Positions 57,501 through 64,000 of a DNA stretch of 64,000 nucleotides are shown piece by piece. Position 1 is the first letter of the stretch. The number at the start of each line of letters is the position of its first letter. Source of the stretch: Morchella semilibera. Lineage: Eukaryota > Ascomycota > Pezizomycetes > Pezizales > Morchellaceae. Position numbers and translations under genes: made by a program. The notes beneath the pieces are model-generated. The model was not told where the DNA came from and ran no database searches. It saw only the letters and a program-made list of their open reading frames with translations. The stretch lies in NCBI GenBank assembly GCA_009192285.1, contig WBVU01000015.1, positions 310,001 to 374,000 on the forward strand. Reading direction: 5' to 3'.

Positions 57501-60500
57501 AAGGGAAGCCCAGATACGGGTTCGGAGGGTATACTCTGGCGCGGCAGATTTAAAACCAATGCAGTAGAAAGGAAGGTCATCGATCTTGCTCTTGTTGCTG
57601 TCTTTCTCGTTCTCTTTTGCTCCTTCCTCGGTAAAGTTGGTGGTCTCATCAGCAAGAATCTTGGTGTCTTTGACGAAACAATCCCATTCATGGGGGTGAA
57701 GCTGCTTGAGATACTCCAAAAGGGTAACACGCGAGAAAGGATCATCTTCACGGATAATCTCACGGAGAGAGAACAAAATCTTCTCGCTGTAATGTGGGAT
57801 CAAGACGGTGAATGTCGGCATGTTGTCAACAGGGAGGGGCTCTGGAATAGGTGTGGACAAAGATTGGGCGAAGAAAGAGATACGACGTTCGGCCTCACTT
57901 CCACTTGGGAAGAATTCGGTCTCAAAAGAATGATCTTCCTGGGAGACGAAGAAAGTTGGTGCACGAAGCGTGCGTTTGCCTTCTTGTTCCGATGGGACCT
58001 AATGAAATCAGTTAAAGCTGCGGGGAGATGAAAGTTTCAGAAAACCTACCTGATGATATAAAAGCTTTTGGACGTGATCGATAGCCAATAGATGCTCGCG
58101 GTACATAGAGATGACAATGGCGTTCCAGATTTGGGAGATAAGAACTTTAGGCTTGTACTTGATTTCCATGTCGGTAGTCGCCAAAACCTTCGAGTAGATA
58201 CGCTTGGGGAGACGTGAGAATATGTTTCTCCAGGGCGTCCAGATAGAGACACCGAGATAGAAAGAACGAGCGACTGAGAAGACGGCGTTCCAGATGATGT
58301 ACCACAGATATGTATCCAAAAAGAACAAGACCAGATCAGTGCAATACATCAATATGAGCAAAACCTGAGGCTGTCTTGTGCACAGTATCTTTGCGGCTTC
58401 TCCGCTCCCAAACATGCTATCACCGAGACAGTTGTCAATTTTCATCACGGACAAGATACGAATAGGGTCACGGAAAGACAAAGTCAAGAAAAAGTATGAC
58501 TCCACAAGCTTGCATGCAAAAATCAACACCCAAAGCCCATATGACATCCACATATCGTTTCCATAAAGACGGGGAAATGAAGCGGTGAATGTTTGACTCG
58601 CAACGTATTGACGGTTGTTCTTGGTGAGATAACTTCCAAACAACGCCCCTAGAGGCATGAATGAGAAGAAAAAGTACGTGAACATAGCGACGAAGAACTG
58701 GACAATCCCAAGAATATGCGCAATTTTGCCACCATTATTTCCATCGATCATGAAAACGTAGATGCCGGGAGCAAGGTTGATAACAAAGACAACAATCAAG
58801 AACAGAAGACGTTTTGTCAAGTGCTGTGCACCTGCCCATTGTCTAGGAACAAAAGCCCACTCTGCCAATGTAGCCATAATCATGAGCAACGCTGCGATAG
58901 TGCCACCAAAACCGACAGCAGACCAACGCGCGGCAGCGTGGGGCTGCTGGTTGAGACGTTGTTTATAACCTTTAGTGTAGATGGACGGAGAGTTGAAAGC
59001 AGTGTAAAACCAGAAAGAAGAGATATGAATAACCCAGATACGGTTGAAATTGGTGACCATGTGCCACCAGGAACGCGTTTCGAGATAAGTCTTGAAGAAG
59101 ACCTTCTTCCAATCGACCTCCTTGAGTTTCGTGTACCTCATGTTTGCCGGAACGTCCACAAGTCGTGATTTGTCTGTCATGATGATCCTTTCAATACCCT
59201 CGGGATACCAGAACAATTGATTACAGTCGTCATATCCAATGATGCGGTTGTGGTCGATCTCGCGGCGGACATATTTACCGTCGACGATTTCATATCCTTG
59301 GTCCCGGCAGTACTGGTAAAGAGGCGTGATGACTTCATCAAGGTAGGTGCCCTCTCTAACCTCCTCTACTCTCGCTTGACACTCGGGGGATTGCAGGTAG
59401 TCGTCGGCACACTTGAAAATGAAGCAAAGCATTTCAGGCATGAACCGAACCTGGTTAGCTTCACCCCAACACAACAGGTACAAAGCAATTTGGCGAATAC
59501 GGTCGTGCTGAGACATGCGGTTCATCTTGGTTTTCCACCTGTATTCAGCAGCTTCTAAACTGTTGTCTCCCTCCATTTGAGCCAGAGTTTGTTCCTCGCT
59601 CGCCTCGCCGCCCTTAGACTTTTTTGCTGCAGCTCTTGCTTTCCGAGTCCTGCGGTTGGTCTTGCCAAGTTTCATATTGGCAAAACCGACAGCTTCGTCA
59701 AGATCGAGCTGAGCAGCGAAGTACCACTTTCGGTAATTGGCATTATCGCCACCGATATAATCGGCATGCAGAGATAGCAGAGCCTGGTTAGGGGTCATAC
59801 GGGAAGCTCTTGAGTCGAGGAGCACCATTAAATGGTCGTACATGTTTCGCATACTGTCCCGTTGAAATCCAAACTTTTTGGTAAGATCTAGGAAGATCTC
59901 TTCGATCTCTTCTTTTGATAAAGGGATCTGGTTCTCTGATGTCCATGCTGGGTACGGTTCTTTAGAGCGCGCGGCAGCAGGTGCGTTGCTGTAGTCCATC
60001 CCATAAACAGGTGTTGACGCTCCTGATGACCGGTTTCCTCCGTACGACACCTGAGACGATGGTGGACGGTATCCTCGTCCCCCCTGTTGCCCGCCCTCGT
60101 ATCGTTCATCCCCACGACCGTAGTAGTCCATTTCTGCAGCTCTCGCCATATCAGACCGCATAGTAAAATCGCTGAAGGTTTCTGAATCGTCTTCTGAGTC
60201 ATTGCCCCTGCGCTGTTTTCCTTTGCCTTGAGGCTGCTGGCCGGCAGCAGGAGCATTTTGATCTAAGAGTATTTGTTAGTAAAGAGGTCTATAGGATTCT
60301 TTCGAATCTCAAGGATACCGTAGTATTGGTCACCATAGTATTCATCATCATATCCTATAACTAATTAGCACCATGACGTCTTAAACTTTCGTGTGTGTGG
60401 TATCTCACCTCCTCGGCCATCATTGTAATAACCGTTGTCCCCTGCTGCGTACGCGCCGTGCTGACCGGCATTATAATATTCCCTGGTGTTTCGTCAGAAT

Positions 60501-60695
60501 AGAGTCGATAAACAGCTTATCCCGATCCACCTACCCCTCATCATAGTAACCATCGGCTCCTGGTTGCTGCTGTTGTCCATGTGGATGATCGTAGTGCTGA
60601 CCGTCTTGTTGGGGATGTCCGTAGTCGTCCTGGTAGTATGAGTCGGTTTGTTGACCATACTGCTGGTCGTCGTACGGCTGCTGAGGCCGCGCCAT
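54560..60695 (-). CDS. FKS1: 1,3-beta-glucan synthase catalytic subunit
   Basis: Plasma-membrane GT48 enzyme making wall beta-1,3-glucan from UDP-glucose; target of echinocandins. Seven exons, 60695..60535, 60482..60409, 60354..60319 (36 nt), 60262..58050, 57998..55175, 55121..54813 and 54753..54560, give 1936 aa, normal for the family. The N-terminus is Tyr/Gly/Gln/Asp-rich. FKS1 domain 1 follows (about 260-400; [20 protein letters not shown]), then a first membrane cluster (about 500-780), a large cytoplasmic catalytic region (about 870-1350; [60 protein letters not shown]) and a second membrane cluster to the C-terminus. Hot spot 1 reads FLTLSFRDP (about 680-688). The hot spot 2 position reads [10 protein letters not shown] (about 1396-1405). 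Rho1 would be the regulatory partner. Confidence 0.98.
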
Positions 60696-63386
60696 GATGA
60701 AAGTTTTCCTCTATAAAGTTCCTTGCAGCTCGTTAGATTGAGGTTTTAAGTGTGGTTAATGGAGTTGGCTTCTCCTGACGTAGCTTGCTGACTTACTTTA
60801 TCCTATGACAATTGAGTTGGGTAAGGCTAATGTTGCAACCTCAATCAGTACTCTAGACGAACTGGGAAATATATTTATTTGTTGTTCCTGGTGTTGTTTA
60901 CCTATGGGTCGCAACCAACAGTTCTCAAAAAAGGGGCTCCAAAAAAATCCACTACCACAAACGAACGACAGTTGAGACTGAAGGCAATTGAAAGATCAGC
61001 AACTGACGTTTGATGCGAGGAAGGGCTCTAGGAGGGGGGAGGCTGGGCTGATAAAGTGATGGAGGGGCAAAGGCGGGTGTTCTGTTTCTTCGGGAGGGGC
61101 ACCGGGGGTTGCTTACAGCTTGGAGGCTCCGGTCAAAGGACTGGCAATTTCGTGAGATTGAAGTACCACACTATTATTATTATATAGATTCCCCTTCTAA
61201 GCTGATAACACGAAACAAGAGGTCTTGAAGCGAGCGGAATGGATGTAATAGGTATGTAGGGAGACCTATCCTTCGCCGGCGGAAGAATAGGGAGGGGAGA
61301 GCGAGTGTCGTAAGTAGGGAGCAGATGAGGGAGTGTAAGAGAAAGAGGGAGAGGGTAGAGGAGAGAGTAGAAGAAAAGAGGAAGGGATGGATGGATGCAA
61401 AGGCCGATGAATAAAGAGCTTGGGAATTGGCAGGAAAGGGGAAGGCAAAAAAAAAAAAAAAAAAAACTAAAGGAGACGCAGCATGAGGAACAGTAGGCAA
61501 TCAATCAACAGGCACGACACGGACAGGGAAGATGTGGGTGGGTGTGGCCAATACAGATTCCGCTGCCGAATGCGATAAAAAAGCCTCCCGAAGAGTCTCG
61601 TCACGGACGGCACCCCCCCCCCCCCCCCCCATGCCCATAATTATTTGCGTACATGAACTCTACCTCAAGTCTACCTCTTAGTGTTCTAATCTACATACTA
61701 GCCCTTGTCCACACGATAACCAACTTTCCCCTTCCAGTATCAGCGGCAGCTCCAGAAAACTCATACACGGGCTCTGGGCTCCTTGTTTTCCAGAACCAGG
61801 ATACGTTCAAGTTTCGAAATACCTCTTCTTGGGCTTCCCGATCTGTCGAGGCCCCGGCGCTTCCATTTCCCGAAAGATAGGCTTCCAGGGGAAACCCTCT
61901 GTATGATTGGAAGCATCTTGCAGCAGCAGGGGGTATTTCTTGTTTCAAGAATAGACTTGGATTTGTGGTACTGTACCTTCAATTCATTTGGTGTGGCAAG
62001 AGTCGCCAGGCCTGAGCTCCCTCAGACTTCATAGCCCGCGCTCGATCATCACTCTCGGTGGCAAGAGCAATCAATGTCAATAAAGATTTTCAACGATTAC
62101 TTATGATTGGACCTGACTGTGAACCTAACCTACATCTCCTGTGTGAAGGCTGAAAAGTACAGGTACCCACTCTACATAGGTAGAGGGTTGCTCGAATCTT
62201 TAAATATTGGGAGTACATATGTGTTAATTCCTTGCCACTTAGAATATTAATTACTCTGGAGTACTATGTAGATATCTACTGGAATACCTAGAGACTGTTC
62301 AGTTCTGCAAAAAATCTGACCAGACATCTACTCTAGCAAGGAAAGCCACGGTTTCTATAAATATATACACACCCATCAGCAAGAGAGGTGTCCCACGTCA
62401 TCTTGGCACGGGAAGTCTATGGATGGACCTGCAGTCCAGCGAGAGGAATGATTGGTCCGAGAGACAGCTTCGCCAAAAGCGATTATGGTCTCCGTACATA
62501 CATAGAGTAGGTACATCAAGCGAATAAGCGACTTTAGCACTCCTGGACCTTAAAAGAGTAGATGGTGTTTTAAGCGCAACACGGAGGATATTAAACCGCA
62601 GCAAACGCTCCGGTTATCGATCCAAATTTTATCTGATTCATTGTTTTCACATTGAAGATAAGAGATCGGGTAGTAGGCAGAGTTTGGGCCTGGGACACGC
62701 GAGAGCGCCGGGTCCATGTCTCGGTCACAAACGGTTTTGGCCCCACCAGCATCTGCTAGCTAGTCTGATATTGGAGCAGCCTGTTGTTTCAACGAAGGAC
62801 GGAAACGACAGCGATCCTCCTGGAAAAGCCGGCATGTCATGCGAGAGGTGCAATTACATGTTAACCTACTCCTGAATACCCCCTAAACTCTCCCAACTCT
62901 CAATGGCTCTAAATCTCTCTGTAGCTAGCGTAATTTAGCATTTGAAGTTTGGGATCTGTTAGACTTACGCGTACACAATTCGGCATCTTTATCCAGAGCC
63001 ATTCAAAGAGTGCTGCCTCCCGCCAAGTAGTAACGTTCTTCTCTCATCTTTCTCTACATTCTTTTCCAGTGTGTGAGTGTTTTTTTTTTCTTTCCTAAAT
63101 CTTATCGACATTCTTTCTCTTCAATTTCGTATTACAACTATCTTTTCACACGCTCGCTATTACCCGCTCAGTTTCTTGTGCCGTGTGCTTGCGTTCGGGC
63201 TTTTTGTCTTGGTCTTTTGCCTTTTTGTAGCACAGCTCTGCCGTTTTTCTCACTCCGTGATCTTGGCTGCCTGTCATCCCCTATTTTGGCCAGCAATTCC
63301 TTAAGCCTCGAGTATTATTGCATCAATCAGCCCTCGGATAATCTTGGCTCCCGATAAACATTGGCAGCTGTTATCTTGAGTTAAAG
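60696..63386. promoter_or_regulatory. 2.7 kb shared upstream region of FKS1 and the GH72 gene
   Basis: FKS1 is transcribed leftwards and the GH72 gene rightwards from this gap. It contains a purine-rich tract on the plus strand (61240-61440), A20 near 61446-61466, C17 near 61613-61630, and a TATA-like CTATAAATATATAC near 62354. A 75-codon frame at 61653-61880 (+) begins with a signal-peptide-like stretch but overlaps an equally open minus frame, so I do not call it a gene. Confidence 0.5.
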
Positions 63387-64000
63387 ATGAAAACTCTATC
63401 ATTTCCTTCATTGGCTGTTATAGCCAGTGCACTTGTTTCAGCCGTTTCCGCTGCTGATTTGGACCCTATTGTTATCAAAGGAAGCAGTAAGTTTTCTATT
63501 TATTAACTCAGCCACAAGAATACTAGCTGATAGTGGTTGTACTTGGCAGAATTCTTTTTCAAAAGTAATGGAACGCAATTGTAAGTTACCCCTTATATGA
63601 ACCCTAGAGTGCATTTATGTTGTACATACAATGCATATAGGACTGTAAGCAACGGTTTATTAACAGACTTTGCTTTAAGCTTTATGAGGGGTGTTGCCTA
63701 CCAAGGCTCTGTCACAAATTCTAGTTCAACAGACACTTTTGTGGACCCGTTGGCGGATGCCGATGGTTGTAAAAGAGATGTCCCATTGCTTTCGGAGCTT
63801 GGTACCAACGTCATTCGTGTCTACGCCATCGACACTACTGCCGATCACACAGAATGCATGCAATTGCTTAATGATGCTGGCATCTATGTTGTGAGCGATT
63901 TGAGTGAGCCGAGTCAATCTATCAATCGTGACTCTCCAGTCTGGGACGACACACTTTACACACGCTACACCTCGGTTGTCGATGCTCTGGCCAATCATAC
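63387..64000 (+). CDS. GH72 1,3-beta-glucanosyltransferase (Gas/Gel), N-terminal part, cut by the right edge
   Basis: Elongates wall beta-1,3-glucan by transfer, usually GPI-anchored at the plasma membrane. Exons 63387..63486, 63550..63580 (31 nt) and 63680 onward. A signal peptide ([20 protein letters not shown], then [13 protein letters not shown]) is followed by [20 protein letters not shown], the canonical GH72 start, then [40 protein letters not shown] and [20 protein letters not shown]. The reading frame is open at the window end, before the catalytic NE motif, so activity and GPI signal cannot be checked. Intron positions close in frame and the acceptor in exon 3 (TTTAAG) follows a TTAAC branch. 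The assignment to the family is secure; which Gas/Gel paralogue is unknown. Confidence 0.95.

Overview
The window is nuclear DNA of a filamentous ascomycete (Pezizomycotina, class not determinable from sequence alone). The evidence is short spliceosomal introns (mostly 50-70 nt) with GTATGT/GTAAGT-type donors and CTAAC/GCTAAT branch sites, together with recognisable fungal proteins: FKS1-type glucan synthase, ATG26-type sterol glucosyltransferase, an RSC bromodomain-BAH subunit, GH17 and GH72 cell-wall enzymes, and an augmin HAUS1 subunit typical of filamentous fungi. Exon boundaries below were worked out by hand from reading frame, splice signals and family conservation; every multi-exon model closes in frame.

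Layout. 1-21.7 kb is the gene-denser part: the 5' end of a Ras-GAP-like gene (-), RRP6 exosome nuclease (-), an ER TPR/J-domain co-chaperone (-) divergent from HAUS1 (+), a 3.3 kb intronless kelch-type membrane protein (-), an unrecognised basic protein (-) and an RSC1/2-like remodeller subunit (-). 24.6-31.2 kb holds ADE6/PurL (-) and a GH17 glucanase (-). 31.2-39.8 kb is a repeat-rich, AT-rich stretch with one intact Tc1-type transposon and a 316 bp TA-flanked inverted-repeat element. 39.8-44.1 kb is ATG26/UGT51 (-). 46.3-47.6 kb is a bacterial-LdhA-type D-lactate dehydrogenase (+) lying alone between two deserts. 50.5-53.4 kb is FCP1 (+). FKS1 (-) at 54.6-60.7 kb is divergent from a GH72 beta-1,3-glucanosyltransferase (+) cut by the right edge.

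Themes. Three genes act on beta-1,3-glucan (GH17, FKS1, GH72). RRP6, RSC1 and FCP1 serve nuclear RNA and transcription. The remainder are housekeeping genes. No secondary-metabolite cluster, CRISPR, rRNA gene or convincing functional tRNA was seen.

The most unusual signal is non-coding. The palindrome TACATGTA occurs 30 times that I could find, all between genes, where about one would be expected by chance in 64 kb, and the Tc1 element sits in one such site. Other non-coding signals are a tRNA-headed SINE-like unit, telomere-like boxes upstream of RRP6 and ADE6, and a G-quadruplex-prone intron in the RSC gene.
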